This document shows positions 1-8,544 of a stretch of DNA of 64,000 nt, piece after piece. Source of the DNA: CAZRXG01 sp964603985 (lineage in GTDB: Bacteria > Chloroflexota > Anaerolineae > Aggregatilineales > UBA3940); the NCBI GenBank assembly GCA_964603985.1, contig CAZRXG010000002.1, forward strand, positions 240,740 to 304,739. Direction: 5' to 3'. The position numbers and the translations under genes were made by a program. How positions within the stretch are numbered: the first letter of the stretch is position 1; every line of letters starts with the position of its first letter. Under the pieces are notes generated by a model, which saw only the letters and a program-made list of their open reading frames with translations, was not told where the DNA came from and searched no databases.

Positions 1-741
1 CTCGGCAGTGTCGTCGCCGATCATCCCGTCGAACACGATCATCGTCCGGTCAGCGCGACCGGCGAGGTCGACATCGTGTGTGACCATCACGATGGTCTTG
101 CCCTCGGCGGCCAGGCGCTCGAACAGGCCATAGACCGCCTCGGCTGTCTTCGAGTCCAGATTGCCGGTCGGCTCGTCGGCGATCAGGAGGGGTGGATCGT
201 TGGCCAGGGCGCGCGCAATCGCAACGCGCTGCTGCTGCCCGCCGGACAGGGCGGAGGGAAGCTTATCCGCCTCCGAGGCGACGCCGACCATCTCAAGCAG
301 CTGCATGGCGCGTTCGCGGCGCTCGCGGCGGGTGTAAAGCCCGGCGAACTCCATCGGCAGCATGACGTTCTCGGCCACGGTCAGCGAGGGAAGCAGTTGG
401 AAGAACTGGAAGATGATGCCCAACTGGTGCCCGCGCCACTCGGCCATACGGCCCTCAGGCAGGTTGTGCACCGGCGTGCCCCCGACGTACACCTCACCCT
501 CAGACGGGCGGTCGATACCGGCGATCATGTTGAGCAGGGTGGACTTGCCGCTGCCCGACTTGCCGACCACGGCGACGAACTCACCGGGGGCGATCTGGAG
601 ATCGATGCCGCGCAGGGCGGTGAAATCACCCGCAGCCGTCTCGAAGCGCTTCACAACGCCGCGCAGGTCAACCATATGCCCATTGCTACCGGCACGCTTT
701 GAATTACCATTCCCGTTTTGCCTTGATACCGGCCAGACCAT
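1..741 (-). CDS. ABC transporter ATP-binding protein (LolD/MacB type), 3' end beyond window
   Basis: This reading frame is open from the window edge, so the C-terminus is missing; about 247 residues are visible. It carries Walker A (GKSGSGKST), the Q-loop region, the signature LSGGQQQR, Walker B (LLIADEP) and the switch His in VTHD. This order and spacing fit the small ATPases that energise MacB/FtsX-type permeases or LolCDE-like exporters. The start is uncertain: ATG at 741 follows a purine-rich stretch but at short spacing, ATG at 753 is in frame upstream, and an internal ATG at 675 begins the conserved core. A promoter lies just upstream. The permease partner is presumably beyond the left edge. 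A second ATPase of the same family is at 20700-21497. Confidence 0.9.
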   Translation of the reverse strand, partial: MVWPVSRQNGNGNSKRAGSNGHMVDLRGVVKRFETAAGDFTALRGIDLQIAPGEFVAVVGKSGSGKSTLLNMIAGIDRPSEGEVYVGGTPVHNLPEGRMAEWRGHQLGIIFQFFQLLPSLTVAENVMLPMEFAGLYTRRERRERAMQLLEMVGVASEADKLPSALSGGQQQRVAIARALANDPPLLIADEPTGNLDSKTAEAVYGLFERLAAEGKTIVMVTHDVDLAGRADRTMIVFDGMIGDDTAE

Positions 742-767
742 ACCTCTCTCCATATTGTGTCTAGTTT

Positions 768-794
768 TTGTACAGGTTATGCTCGCATTGTACA
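768..794 (-). promoter_or_regulatory. Paired TTGTACA sites, possible operator
   Basis: The heptamer TTGTACA occurs at 768-774 and 788-794 in the same orientation, exactly 20 bases apart, or about two helical turns. One copy overlaps the -10 and the other lies just past the expected transcription start. That placement suits a repressor binding one DNA face; the regulator is unknown. Confidence 0.35.
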
Positions 795-815
795 CCACTT
801 CGTGGCCGGTGTCAA
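787..815 (-). promoter_or_regulatory. sigma70-type promoter for the ABC ATPase gene
   Basis: Reading the minus strand, TTGACA (815-810) is followed by 17 bases and TACAAT (792-787). This is a full -35 and a near-consensus -10 about 40 bases upstream of the ATPase start. The -10 overlaps one of two TTGTACA repeats. Confidence 0.75.
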
Positions 816-844
816 GGATTTTAGAAGAAAATAATATTGGAAAA

Positions 845-895
845 ACGTAATAAAAATAAATCTCTCTGTGACAAAAGTTTTTTGTCCAGAGAGAT
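845..895 (-). terminator. Rho-independent terminator of eno
   Basis: A long hairpin at 860-895 has a 9-bp outer stem (ATCTCTCTG with CAGAGAGAT), one bulged base and a 7-bp inner stem (GACAAAA with TTTTGTC). On the minus strand it is followed by a U-rich tail (TTTATTTTTATT). It lies about 60 bases past the enolase stop. Confidence 0.85.
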
Positions 896-954
896 CCACC
901 GCCCGGCCCGCGAACCCGGAGGTCGGGGCGAACGCGAGTTATGAGAGACGAGAG

Positions 955-2247
955 TTACGCCCGGCGAATGGACGTAAAGGCGTCCATACCCGCATAGCTG
1001 GCCTGCGCGCCAAGCTCCTCCTCGATGCGCACAAGCTGGTTGTACTTCGCCACGCGGTCGCTGCGGGCGGGCGCGCCCGTCTTGATCTGACCGGCGTTGA
1101 GGGCAACGGCCAGATCGGCGATGGTGGCGTCCTCGGTCTCGCCGCTGCGATGCGAGATGACGGCCGTCCAGCCGTGACGCTGGGCCAGCTCAACCGCCGC
1201 AATCGCCTCGGTCAGCGAACCGATCTGGTTGACCTTGGTCAGCAGCGAGTTGGCCGCGCCAAGCTCCAGAGCGCGCTGAACGCGCTGGGTGTTGGTCACC
1301 AGCAGGTCGTCGCCGACGATCTGGATCTTGTCGCCCAGACGCTCGACCATCATCACCCAGGTGTCCCAGTCATCCTCGGCCAGGCCGTCCTCAATCGAGA
1401 TGATGGGGTACTTCTCAACCCAATCCTCGTAGAAGTCGACCATCTCCGCGCCGGACAGGGTGCGTCCTTCGATGGCGAGATTGTACTTACCACCCTCGAA
1501 GATCTCGCTGGCGGCGGGGTCAAGGGCGATCATGATCTGCTCGCCCGGCACATATCCAGCCGCCTGGATCGCCTCAAGGATCACCTCGACGGCGGCCTCG
1601 TTGCTGCCCAGGCTGGGGGCGAATCCACCCTCGTCGCCAACGTTGGTGCTGTGTCCCTGGCCCTTGAGCACGCCCTTGAGTGCATGGTAGATCTCCGAGC
1701 ACCAGCGCAAAGCCTCGGCGAAGCTCTCCGCGCCGACGGGCATGATCATGAACTCCTGGAGATCGGTGCTGTTGGCGGCGTGTTTCCCGCCGTTCAAGAT
1801 GTTCATCATGGGGGTGGGCAGCACGTGAGCGTGCACGCCGCCCAGGTAGCGATACAGCGGCAGCCCGACGCTGGCCGCCGATGCCTTAGCGACCGCCAGC
1901 GAGGCACCCAGAATGGCGTTCGCGCCGAGCTTCTCCTTGTTAGGCGTGCCGTCCAATTCTTGCACGAGCAGCATATCGACGGCGACCTGCTCGGTTGACT
2001 CCACACCCACCAGCGCCCCGGCAATCACGCCGTTGACGTTGGCAACCGCCTTCGTGACACCCTTCCCCCCATAGCGTTTCTTGTCACCATCGCGCAGCTC
2101 AAGCGCCTCGTGCACGCCGGTGGATGCACCGGAGGGGACGATAGCCCGCCCCATCGCGCCGTCTTCGAGGTAAACCTCGACCTCGATGGTGGGGTTGCCG
2201 CGCGAATCAAGAACCTCACGCCCATGAACCTTTGTGATAACTGCCAT
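955..2247 (-). CDS. eno: Enolase (phosphopyruvate hydratase)
   Basis: Enolase converts 2-phosphoglycerate to phosphoenolpyruvate in glycolysis. The 430-residue length is normal. Recognisable family segments include the N-terminal REVLDSRGNPT, the mobile loop SGASTG, NVGDEGGFAP, the metal ligands in ALDPAASE, SIEDGLAEDDW and GDDLLVTN, the catalytic lysine in LTKVNQIGS, the second loop SHRSGETED, and the C-terminal KTGAPARSDR. The residue before the catalytic lysine is Thr, where family members usually have a branched aliphatic residue; this is minor. ATG 2247 is preceded by AAAGGA. The gene stands alone with its own promoter and a strong terminator. Confidence 0.98.
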   Translation of the reverse strand: MAVITKVHGREVLDSRGNPTIEVEVYLEDGAMGRAIVPSGASTGVHEALELRDGDKKRYGGKGVTKAVANVNGVIAGALVGVESTEQVAVDMLLVQELDGTPNKEKLGANAILGASLAVAKASAASVGLPLYRYLGGVHAHVLPTPMMNILNGGKHAANSTDLQEFMIMPVGAESFAEALRWCSEIYHALKGVLKGQGHSTNVGDEGGFAPSLGSNEAAVEVILEAIQAAGYVPGEQIMIALDPAASEIFEGGKYNLAIEGRTLSGAEMVDFYEDWVEKYPIISIEDGLAEDDWDTWVMMVERLGDKIQIVGDDLLVTNTQRVQRALELGAANSLLTKVNQIGSLTEAIAAVELAQRHGWTAVISHRSGETEDATIADLAVALNAGQIKTGAPARSDRVAKYNQLVRIEEELGAQASYAGMDAFTSIRRA

Positions 2248-2293
2248 AGGTCTACGTCATCCTTTCTGAGGAGAGTTTACGATACCTGCGCAG

Positions 2294-2322
2294 AATATAG
2301 TGCATGGTGGGCCTGTCAGCAA
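2294..2322 (-). promoter_or_regulatory. Promoter for eno
   Basis: On the minus strand TTGCTG (2322-2317), 17 bases, TATATT (2299-2294), about 45 bases upstream of the eno start codon. Confidence 0.6.
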
Positions 2323-2376
2323 GGGGAATCGGGAGATTGGCCTCCGGTGTTGGCCTGACGACAAGGCCCGGACTCG

Positions 2377-2406
2377 TTGGCTTCACCGGCGTGGGTAAGC
2401 TAGAAT
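2377..2406 (+). promoter_or_regulatory. Promoter for mnmA
   Basis: TTGGCT (2377-2382), an 18-base spacer and TAGAAT (2401-2406) lie 46 bases before the mnmA start. The match is moderate. Confidence 0.5.
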
Positions 2407-2451
2407 CCGGCTGGTTAACGCCGACAAAGGGACACATTACTGGGACGCCGG

Positions 2452-3540
2452 ATGGTTGAGAGGAAGCGGGTCGTCGTCGCCATGAGCGGCGGCGTGGATA
2501 GCTCCGTCAGCGCAGCGCTGCTCGTCGAGCAGGGCTACGAGGTGATCGGCATGATGATGCGGCTGTGGGTGGAAGCGGGGCACTTCGACGGCAGGCGGGA
2601 TAACCGGTGCTGCACACGCGACCAGATGCTCGACGCACACTTCGTCGCCAGGAAGCTGGGCATCCCGTTTCACGTTATTGACGCGCAGGACGTGTTCAAG
2701 CGCCACGTGGTTGACCGCTTCGTCGAAGGCTACAGCCGGGGGATCACGCCCAACCCCTGCCTGGCGTGCAACCGGCACGTTCGCTTCACCTTTCTGCTCA
2801 ACGAGGCGCGGGCGCGGGGCGCGACTCACCTGGCGACCGGGCACTATGCGCGCATCACGCAGGCGGCGGACGGCACGTTTGAGCTTCGCAAGGGAGCAGA
2901 CGAAGCCAAGGACCAGAGCTACGTACTGAGCCTGCTGACGCAGGATCAGCTTCGCCATGCCATGTTCCCGGTGGGCGGTTACACCAAGCCGGAGGTGCGC
3001 GAGATGGCGAAGCAGTTCGGGCTGCCGGTGGCCGAGAAGGGTGACAGCCAGGATCTGTGCTTCGTGGCGGACGGCGACTACCGGCGTTTTTTGCGCCAGC
3101 ACACAGGGGAGACGTACCGGCCAGGGCCGATCAGGCTGCGATCAGGGGAGACGATAGGCGAGCACAGCGGGCTGCCGGACTACACCATCGGGCAGCGCAA
3201 GGGACTGGGCATCGCGTGGGCCGAACCGCTGTATGTCATCGCCAAGGAAACGGGCACGAACACGCTAATCGTCGGGACACGGGCGGAACTGGGCCGCGAT
3301 CACCTGCGCGCCGAAGCCGTCAACTGGATCGCCGGAAGCCCACCGGAGGGCGAGTTCAGGGCAGCGGTCAAGATCCGGTACAAGTCCAGACCGGTTCCGG
3401 GGCGGGTCGTCCCGGTCGGGGAGACGACCGGCGAGGTCTGGTTGGACGAGCCGCTGCCCGACATCACGCCCGGCCAGGGGGCGGTCTTCTACGATGGCGA
3501 CCGGGTGGTGGGCGGAGGGCTGATCGCGCTCCCGGCCTGA
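2452..3540 (+). CDS. mnmA: tRNA-specific 2-thiouridylase MnmA
   Basis: MnmA installs sulfur at position 2 of the wobble uridine in tRNA-Lys, -Glu and -Gln, using ATP and persulfide sulfur. The PP-loop SGGVDSS sits near residue 13. The two catalytic cysteines are visible, one in the NPCLACNRH segment and one in SQDLCFV. The C-terminal region (from about residue 240) matches the family's tRNA-binding beta-barrels, including IGQRKGLGIA. The 362-residue length is usual. The start at 2452 gives a short N-terminal extension; no strong Shine-Dalgarno was seen. It is convergent with the prepilin peptidase gene, leaving only 9 bases between the two stops. Confidence 0.97.
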   Translation: MVERKRVVVAMSGGVDSSVSAALLVEQGYEVIGMMMRLWVEAGHFDGRRDNRCCTRDQMLDAHFVARKLGIPFHVIDAQDVFKRHVVDRFVEGYSRGITPNPCLACNRHVRFTFLLNEARARGATHLATGHYARITQAADGTFELRKGADEAKDQSYVLSLLTQDQLRHAMFPVGGYTKPEVREMAKQFGLPVAEKGDSQDLCFVADGDYRRFLRQHTGETYRPGPIRLRSGETIGEHSGLPDYTIGQRKGLGIAWAEPLYVIAKETGTNTLIVGTRAELGRDHLRAEAVNWIAGSPPEGEFRAAVKIRYKSRPVPGRVVPVGETTGEVWLDEPLPDITPGQGAVFYDGDRVVGGGLIALPA

Positions 3541-3549
3541 TACCCGCCC

Positions 3550-4326
3550 CTACCGCCCGCCCAGCATCCACCGGCTGACCTGCTCACCCCACAGCAGCAT
3601 GGTGATCGCGGCCAGAACGATGGCGGGCGCGTAGGGCATCGGCATATGGGCCTTGTAGCGGCGGGAGACGATCAGGCGAATGATCAGAAAAATGATCGCC
3701 AGCGCCCCGCCGAACAGGATCATCAAGATCAGCAGGAAGAAAATGTCGGGGAAGCCCACCACGAGGCCACAGAAAGCGGCCAGCATGACATCGCCGCCGC
3801 CAAACGGAGGCTCGGTGATGGCATCCTCGCGGTTTCTGTTGATCAGCCGCAGGTACCCCCTGGCAAGGTAGTAGATGCCTGTGACCACCAGCTCGCCGAA
3901 GGCATAGCCTGCCAGAGCATCGCGCAGCCGGATGCGACCACCGAGCAGCACCTCTATCACGACAACGACAACCGCCGGGCCAACCACAACCCCCAGCACC
4001 AGCAGATGCTCGATGTCAATGACGGCGATCAGCAGAAACAGCGCAACGTAGAAAAGCAGCACCCCAAACATCGGTGAGAGGCCCTCGCGATGCCACAGAT
4101 AGGCCCCCGCAGCAAGCATCACGATCTCGACGGCGACATAGCGAAAGAGACGCGACCGGGGAGGTTTCTCGTCGGCCACCTCCTCCTCGCCCGTCTCAAC
4201 AGGGGCATCGTTCTCCTGCCCCTCGGCCTCCGGTTCGCGGCGAAACTGAGGCAGCCAGTCGGCCAGTAGATTGACCGCCCCGCCCAACACGAGGCCGCCC
4301 AGCGCAGACAACACATATCCCTGCAT
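3550..4326 (-). CDS. Prepilin peptidase-like A24 membrane aspartyl protease
   Basis: A24 peptidases cleave leader peptides of type IV prepilin-like proteins at the inner face of the membrane. This 258-residue protein has an N-terminal hydrophobic segment, a charged acidic linker (about residues 30-58) and then a run of membrane helices. The two expected catalytic aspartates appear in VIDIEH and in the glycine-rich FGGGD motif, and a late helix carries PYAPAI. The linker lacks the CxxC pairs and the N-methyltransferase domain of classical PilD, so it looks like a cleavage-only enzyme. No pilin genes are in the window. A TATAAT-like -10 lies at 4378-4373 on its strand, with a poor -35. Confidence 0.85.
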   Translation of the reverse strand: MQGYVLSALGGLVLGGAVNLLADWLPQFRREPEAEGQENDAPVETGEEEVADEKPPRSRLFRYVAVEIVMLAAGAYLWHREGLSPMFGVLLFYVALFLLIAVIDIEHLLVLGVVVGPAVVVVVIEVLLGGRIRLRDALAGYAFGELVVTGIYYLARGYLRLINRNREDAITEPPFGGGDVMLAAFCGLVVGFPDIFFLLILMILFGGALAIIFLIIRLIVSRRYKAHMPMPYAPAIVLAAITMLLWGEQVSRWMLGGR

Positions 4327-4397
4327 GGTTTTTTATCCTGTTGCCGGAAGAAGTCAGTACAATTGAAAGGGCATTATACCACGTAGCAGCCCCCCTG

Positions 4398-4426
4398 TTG
4401 CTCTGCATCGGGCAGCATGCTACACT
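4398..4426 (+). promoter_or_regulatory. Promoter for the LivJ-like lipoprotein gene
   Basis: TTGCTC (4398-4403), 17 bases, TACACT (4421-4426). It implies an untranslated leader of about 130 bases in which no clear structure was recognised. Confidence 0.5.
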
Positions 4427-4561
4427 TGCCGCAGACGAGATGCATTTTAGCTTCGTGGATAAGCTGAGACAAGGGCGCATCAGATCCACAGTAAGCCCAA
4501 CAGCCAGAATCCGAAATGCATCCCTGAGACAGGAGACCCGCATTTACGCAGAGAATATGCT

Positions 4562-5770
4562 ATGAGAGGTCATGTCAAACTTGCCTGCCTGACGATGCTC
4601 CTCGTGACCGGCCTGGCGATGCTCGCCTGCCAGCCAAAAGAGGTGGTCGACCTCGATGATCCATGGGGGGTCGTCGAGGTAACACGCAATGAATCCGTCG
4701 TGATCGGGCTGGCGACGGCCACATCTGCACCCGGCCTTAAGGATTTTAGCGCCGACCAGGTGCGCGGCGCGGAACTGGCCATCTGGCAACATGGGCGCGT
4801 CAAAGGCTTCGCGCTTTACCTGGGAGTGGTCGACGAGCAGTGCTCAGAAGACGGGGGAATAGCCACCGCCAAGGCTTACGCATCCAATTCTCAGGTCGTG
4901 GCCATTATCGGGCACGCCTGCTCAAGCTCGTGTCTGGCAGCCGCGCCGCTCTACAGCGAGGCGGGCTACACGATGATCTCACCCTCGTGTGGAGCGATAG
5001 CCCTGACGAGCCAGGGCGACCACGAGAATGCTTTCATGCGGACGGTCCACAACGACGCCGTCGAAGCGACCCTGGCGGCCAGGTTCGCATACTACGAGCT
5101 GGGTGCGCGACAGGTCGCCATCGTCCACGACGACAGCCCTGAGTCGGCCGATCTGGTCACCACGTTCGAGACGATATATACCAACACAGGGGGCACAATC
5201 GTCGCCAAGGAGGTCATGCCATCCGACGAGCAGGACTTACGACCCCTGATCAACATCCTGAGAGAATCGGCCCCCGACATGGTTTACGCGCCCCTGTTGC
5301 CCGCCCAGGCGACCCGGCTAACCACGCAGTGGTACGAACAGGCAGCGGCGAGCCGTGGCATCCCTCTGCTCGGCGGCAGGTACTTCTGGAACACCCAGAT
5401 CATCGACCAAGCCGGGGAGGCAGCCGAGGGCCTCTACGCCATCGGCCCGGTGGTGGATGCCGAGGAATACGAGCGCCTCAGCAACCTATACCTCCGCCGC
5501 TATGGCGAACCTCCCTACAGCCCACTTTTTGCCTATGCCTACGACGCGACGGAGTTAATCTTGCAGGCCATTGAGGAAGTTGGTGTCATCGACAAGGAAG
5601 GCACTCTGCACATCGGTCGAGAGGCGCTCAGCGAGGCCCTTTACAGCACCTCAACCTACCCCGGCCTGACGGGCAGCATGACCTGCACCAACCTGGGCGA
5701 TTGCAGCGCCGAGGAAATCGGAATAATGCAGGTCAAAGACGGCGAGTGGGTCGTCGTTTACATCCCGTGA
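4562..5770 (+). CDS. Branched-chain amino acid/amide-type ABC substrate-binding lipoprotein
   Basis: This is a type 1 periplasmic-binding-fold protein of the LivJ class, probably anchored outside the membrane. The N-terminus is a lipoprotein signal ending in LAMLAC (lipid-modified Cys near residue 21). The mature part contains the family features: VIGLATATS, an AIIGHACSS substrate-binding stretch, SPSCGA, the inter-lobe hinge and YDATELILQA near the C-terminus. The length, 402 residues, is normal. No permease or ATPase genes adjoin it, so it is an orphan receptor and the ligand cannot be read from the sequence. The start ATG at 4562 is chosen because it begins the signal peptide. A shorter relative is at 45467-46330. 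Confidence 0.88.
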   Translation: MRGHVKLACLTMLLVTGLAMLACQPKEVVDLDDPWGVVEVTRNESVVIGLATATSAPGLKDFSADQVRGAELAIWQHGRVKGFALYLGVVDEQCSEDGGIATAKAYASNSQVVAIIGHACSSSCLAAAPLYSEAGYTMISPSCGAIALTSQGDHENAFMRTVHNDAVEATLAARFAYYELGARQVAIVHDDSPESADLVTTFETIYTNTGGTIVAKEVMPSDEQDLRPLINILRESAPDMVYAPLLPAQATRLTTQWYEQAAASRGIPLLGGRYFWNTQIIDQAGEAAEGLYAIGPVVDAEEYERLSNLYLRRYGEPPYSPLFAYAYDATELILQAIEEVGVIDKEGTLHIGREALSEALYSTSTYPGLTGSMTCTNLGDCSAEEIGIMQVKDGEWVVVYIP

Positions 5771-5806
5771 GATCCGGCGAAACGAAAGCCGGAGGGGTGA
5801 ACAAGG

Positions 5807-6241
5807 CTAAACCGGCTCGTCAAGGACGACCACCGGTACCTCAGAGACCTGCCCATCCCGAATCGTGAAGGCGCGCACGCTGACCTCGTGGCCGGACGGA
5901 TCGGGAACGAGGAGCAAGCTCAGCGCCTCCGGGTAATGGGCCTGCGCCACGTCGGTGGGAGACGGGTCGGTGCGCGCTCCGGGAGGATGAGAATGGTAGA
6001 TGGCTACCAGATCCCATCCCCGCTCCTCAAGGGTGAGCAGCACGTCGATCTGGGCCTGCGGCTCCATCACAAACCCGGTGGCCGGATCGGGGGCGACATT
6101 GGGAACAGGGAAGACCTCTTTCGCCCGCCCCCCTACCCCACCCAACAAACCACACACTTCGTGAGGCATGCCAGAGCGTACATGCTCGATAATAAGCCGC
6201 AGGTGCCCGGCTGTCATTCGCAGCCGATCCGGCGTCGTCAT
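5807..6241 (-). CDS. JAMM/MPN+ family zinc metalloprotease
   Basis: The 144-residue protein is a single JAB1/MPN domain. The catalytic Glu is in HEVCGLL (about residue 28) and the zinc-binding motif reads HSHPPGARTDPSPTD, i.e. HxHPx6SxxD, so the zinc site is complete. Bacterial enzymes of this size cleave C-terminal extensions from ubiquitin-like sulfur carriers (Mec-type) or remove such modifiers. No sulfur carrier gene is adjacent. It diverges from the DtxR-type regulator at 6380. The stretch encoding residues near 35-40 contains a CCCCTACCCC motif that recurs in the window. Confidence 0.9.
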   Translation of the reverse strand: MTTPDRLRMTAGHLRLIIEHVRSGMPHEVCGLLGGVGGRAKEVFPVPNVAPDPATGFVMEPQAQIDVLLTLEERGWDLVAIYHSHPPGARTDPSPTDVAQAHYPEALSLLLVPDPSGHEVSVRAFTIRDGQVSEVPVVVLDEPV

Positions 6242-6265
6242 GGCTCAGTCCCCCATCAGATGAGT

Positions 6266-6285
6266 AAAACCCCAAAATGTTGGGG
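6266..6285 (-). terminator. Terminator-like hairpin upstream of the JAMM gene
   Basis: The hexamer CCCCAA pairs with TTGGGG around a 4-base loop (6270-6285), and on the minus strand the stem is followed by TTTTAC. It lies only about 25 bases before the JAMM start codon, an odd place for a terminator, so it could be an attenuator or an operator shared with the divergent regulator. Confidence 0.35.
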
Positions 6286-6328
6286 GGACCCCGGAGACCA
6301 GAACGCACATCCCATCATGACCAAGTGT

Positions 6329-6336
6329 GCTATAAT
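6329..6336 (+). promoter_or_regulatory. Extended -10 promoter for the DtxR-type regulator
   Basis: A perfect TATAAT (6331-6336) is preceded by TG one base upstream (TGC-TATAAT), an extended -10. No good -35 is present. It lies 44 bases before the GTG start. Confidence 0.55.
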
Positions 6337-6379
6337 GAACATAGTTTTTGGATGCAGCTAAATCTCGATTGAGGTACTC

Positions 6380-7063
6380 GTGATAACTCAGGAACGAGAA
6401 GACTATCTCAAGACGATCTACAAGCTCCAGCATAAAGAGTCGCCCGTCCGCACAACCTCTATCGCCAGGGCGCTGGGCATCGAACCGGCTTCAGTGACCG
6501 GCGTGATCAAACGCCTGAGCGAACTCAAACTGGTGAAGTACCAGCCCTACAAAGGCGTCACCCTCACCGAGACGGGCGAAAAGATAGCGCTTGAGGTCCT
6601 CCGCCACCACAGGCTGATCGAGCTATACCTGCTGGAAGCGCTGGGTTATAGCTGGGACGAAGTGCACGACGAAGCAGAGCGTCTTGAGCACGTCGTATCT
6701 GACCTGTTTGAAGAACGCATCGCCGCCGCGCTGGGCCACCCGGAAATCGACCCCCACGGCGCGCCGATCCCCACCAAAGATGGGACAATCGCAGCCCACA
6801 CCGGACATCTACTGAGCGAAATGGAGGCCGGACAGAGCGGCCATATCTTACAGGTCAACGACGACGATCCGGGTTTGCTGCGCTACCTCGGCGGGCTGGG
6901 GCTTCAGCCCGGTGTACACCTCACCGTATTGCAGGTTGCGCCCTACGGCGGGCCGATCCGCATCCAGGCCGACGACAAAACCCACGACCTGGGCGTAGAG
7001 GCGGCGGCGTTCATCCTCGTCAAGGTAGACGAAGAGGAGACGAGCGACGAGGAGACTGAATAA
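6380..7063 (+). CDS. DtxR/MntR-family metal-dependent transcriptional regulator
   Basis: The protein (227 residues) has the three-part layout of full-length DtxR-type repressors: an N-terminal winged helix (YLKTIYKLQ... then VTGVIKRLSELKLV), a dimerisation/metal-binding domain with HHRLIELYLLEALGY and HDEAERLEHVVSD, and a C-terminal FeoA/SH3-like domain ending in an acidic tail. These proteins repress metal uptake genes when Fe2+ or Mn2+ is bound. GTG 6380 follows GAGGT at 6371. Its neighbours in convergent orientation encode an SOD, a ferredoxin and a fumarase/aspartase, so metal and oxidative-stress control is a reasonable inference. Whether the metal is Mn or Fe cannot be decided here. Confidence 0.92.
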   Translation: MITQEREDYLKTIYKLQHKESPVRTTSIARALGIEPASVTGVIKRLSELKLVKYQPYKGVTLTETGEKIALEVLRHHRLIELYLLEALGYSWDEVHDEAERLEHVVSDLFEERIAAALGHPEIDPHGAPIPTKDGTIAAHTGHLLSEMEAGQSGHILQVNDDDPGLLRYLGGLGLQPGVHLTVLQVAPYGGPIRIQADDKTHDLGVEAAAFILVKVDEEETSDEETE

Positions 7064-7075
7064 CCGGCCAGGCAC

Positions 7076-8512
7076 TCAGCCGCCGAGAATGCCGCCCCCG
7101 GTCATCCTGCGGGCATCGAGCAGCCCGTCGACCTCCTCCTCAGACAAATAGCCTTTCTCAAGCACGACCTCGCGGATCGTCCGCCCGCTCTCCATTGCCT
7201 CCTTTGCAACCTCCGCGCCCTTAAGATAACCGATCACGGGATTAAGCGCCGTCACCAGGATGGCATTCCTGGCGAGCCACCCCTCGGCCTTTTCCCGGTT
7301 GGCGACCAGACCGTCAACCGCTCGGACCTTGAGCACACCCAGGGAGCTGATGGTCACGTCCATCATCTGGAAGAGATTGTATCCCATGATCGGCATCATG
7401 ACGTTAAGCTCCAGTTGACCGGCCTGCCCGCACAGCATGACGGTCAGGTCGTTGCCCATGACGTGATACATGGCCTGGTTGACCATCTCCACGATACTGG
7501 GGTTGATCTTGCCGGGCATGATGCTTGAGCCGGGCTGAACCACCGGCAGGGTGATCTCCGCCAGACCGGTCGAGGGGCCGGAGGACAGCAGGCGAAGATC
7601 GTTGGCGATACGCGTCACGTCCTGGGCGAGGGTGCGGATCGCCCCGCTGAAGTGGACGACATCCTGCATCGACTGCATCGATTCAAACAGGTTGTCAGAC
7701 GTTTCCAGCTCCAGGCCGGTCAGCTCTTCCAACCCGGCCACCATCCGTGCGTGGTACTGGGGATGGGCGTTCAGGCCGGTGCCGGTGGCCGTCCCGCCAA
7801 TGCCAAGCCGACGCAGACCGTTCGCGGCCTCGACGATTTTATCCGTGTTACGCTCAACCGCACGCGCATAGGCACCGAACTCCTGCCCCAGCCGCACGGG
7901 AACAGCATCCTGGAGATGCGTCCGGCCCGACTTGACGATGTCATCAAACTCGCGGGCCTTCGACCGGAAAGCGTCGGCCAGATCGTCGAGCGTGTCGGTA
8001 AGCTCCTCCAGCCGCCAGAGACACCCCAGACGGATCGCGGTGGGGATGGTGTCGTTGGTGGACTGGGCCATGTTGACATGATCGTTGGGGTGCACCGGTT
8101 TGGCCGGGTCGTCGAGAGCAAAGCCGAGGATCTGGTTGGCACGGTTGGCGATGACCTCGTTGGCGTTCATGTTATGCGATGTGCCCGCCCCGGCCTGGAA
8201 CGGGTCCACGACGAAGTGATCGTCCCAGCGGCCCTCCATCACCTCTTCGGCGGCCTGCACGATCGCGTGGGCGATCTGCTCACCGGAGATGGCTTTATCA
8301 CCCGCCTGTCGATCCTCGAAAAGCCCCAACGAGAAGTTGACCCCGGCAGCCACCCGCTTGATGGCGGCCATGGCCCAGATAAACGCGCGATACTGCTTGA
8401 GGCCGGAAATGGGGAAGTTTTCAACGGCGCGCCGGGTCTGAGCCGCGTAAAGTGCGTCAGCCGGGACTTTGAGCTTGCCCAGCGAGTCCTTTTCGATCCG
8501 GAAACCGCTCAT
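7076..8512 (-). CDS. Class II fumarase/aspartase family lyase (aspartate ammonia-lyase favoured)
   Basis: This 478-residue enzyme eliminates across a C-C bond to give fumarate, from malate (FumC) or aspartate (AspA). The family active-site loop GSSIMPGKINP is intact, as are AGAGTSHNMNANEV, the catalytic His region SGRTHLQDAVP and QSTNDTIPTA. Several residues look aspartase-like rather than fumarase-like: EMVNQ after the loop, AGQLELNVM, and the C-terminal IREVVLEKG. The N-terminus (VPADALYAAQT, ENFPISG) is closer to fumarases, so the substrate stays open. The start has a strong GGAGAGGAG ribosome site. It is the last gene of an SOD-ferredoxin-lyase run on the minus strand, although a terminator precedes it. 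Confidence 0.9.
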   Translation of the reverse strand: MSGFRIEKDSLGKLKVPADALYAAQTRRAVENFPISGLKQYRAFIWAMAAIKRVAAGVNFSLGLFEDRQAGDKAISGEQIAHAIVQAAEEVMEGRWDDHFVVDPFQAGAGTSHNMNANEVIANRANQILGFALDDPAKPVHPNDHVNMAQSTNDTIPTAIRLGCLWRLEELTDTLDDLADAFRSKAREFDDIVKSGRTHLQDAVPVRLGQEFGAYARAVERNTDKIVEAANGLRRLGIGGTATGTGLNAHPQYHARMVAGLEELTGLELETSDNLFESMQSMQDVVHFSGAIRTLAQDVTRIANDLRLLSSGPSTGLAEITLPVVQPGSSIMPGKINPSIVEMVNQAMYHVMGNDLTVMLCGQAGQLELNVMMPIMGYNLFQMMDVTISSLGVLKVRAVDGLVANREKAEGWLARNAILVTALNPVIGYLKGAEVAKEAMESGRTIREVVLEKGYLSEEEVDGLLDARRMTGGGILGG

Positions 8513-8544
8513 AACTTACTCCTCTCCAACACAGCACCGGCCCA

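Noticed and set aside
868..1998. Long plus-strand ORF opposite enolase, and similar long antisense ORFs (13883-15403, 28969-30618, 55427-56902)
   Set aside because: They are high-GC shadows of well-identified genes; translations show no domains and no ribosome sites.
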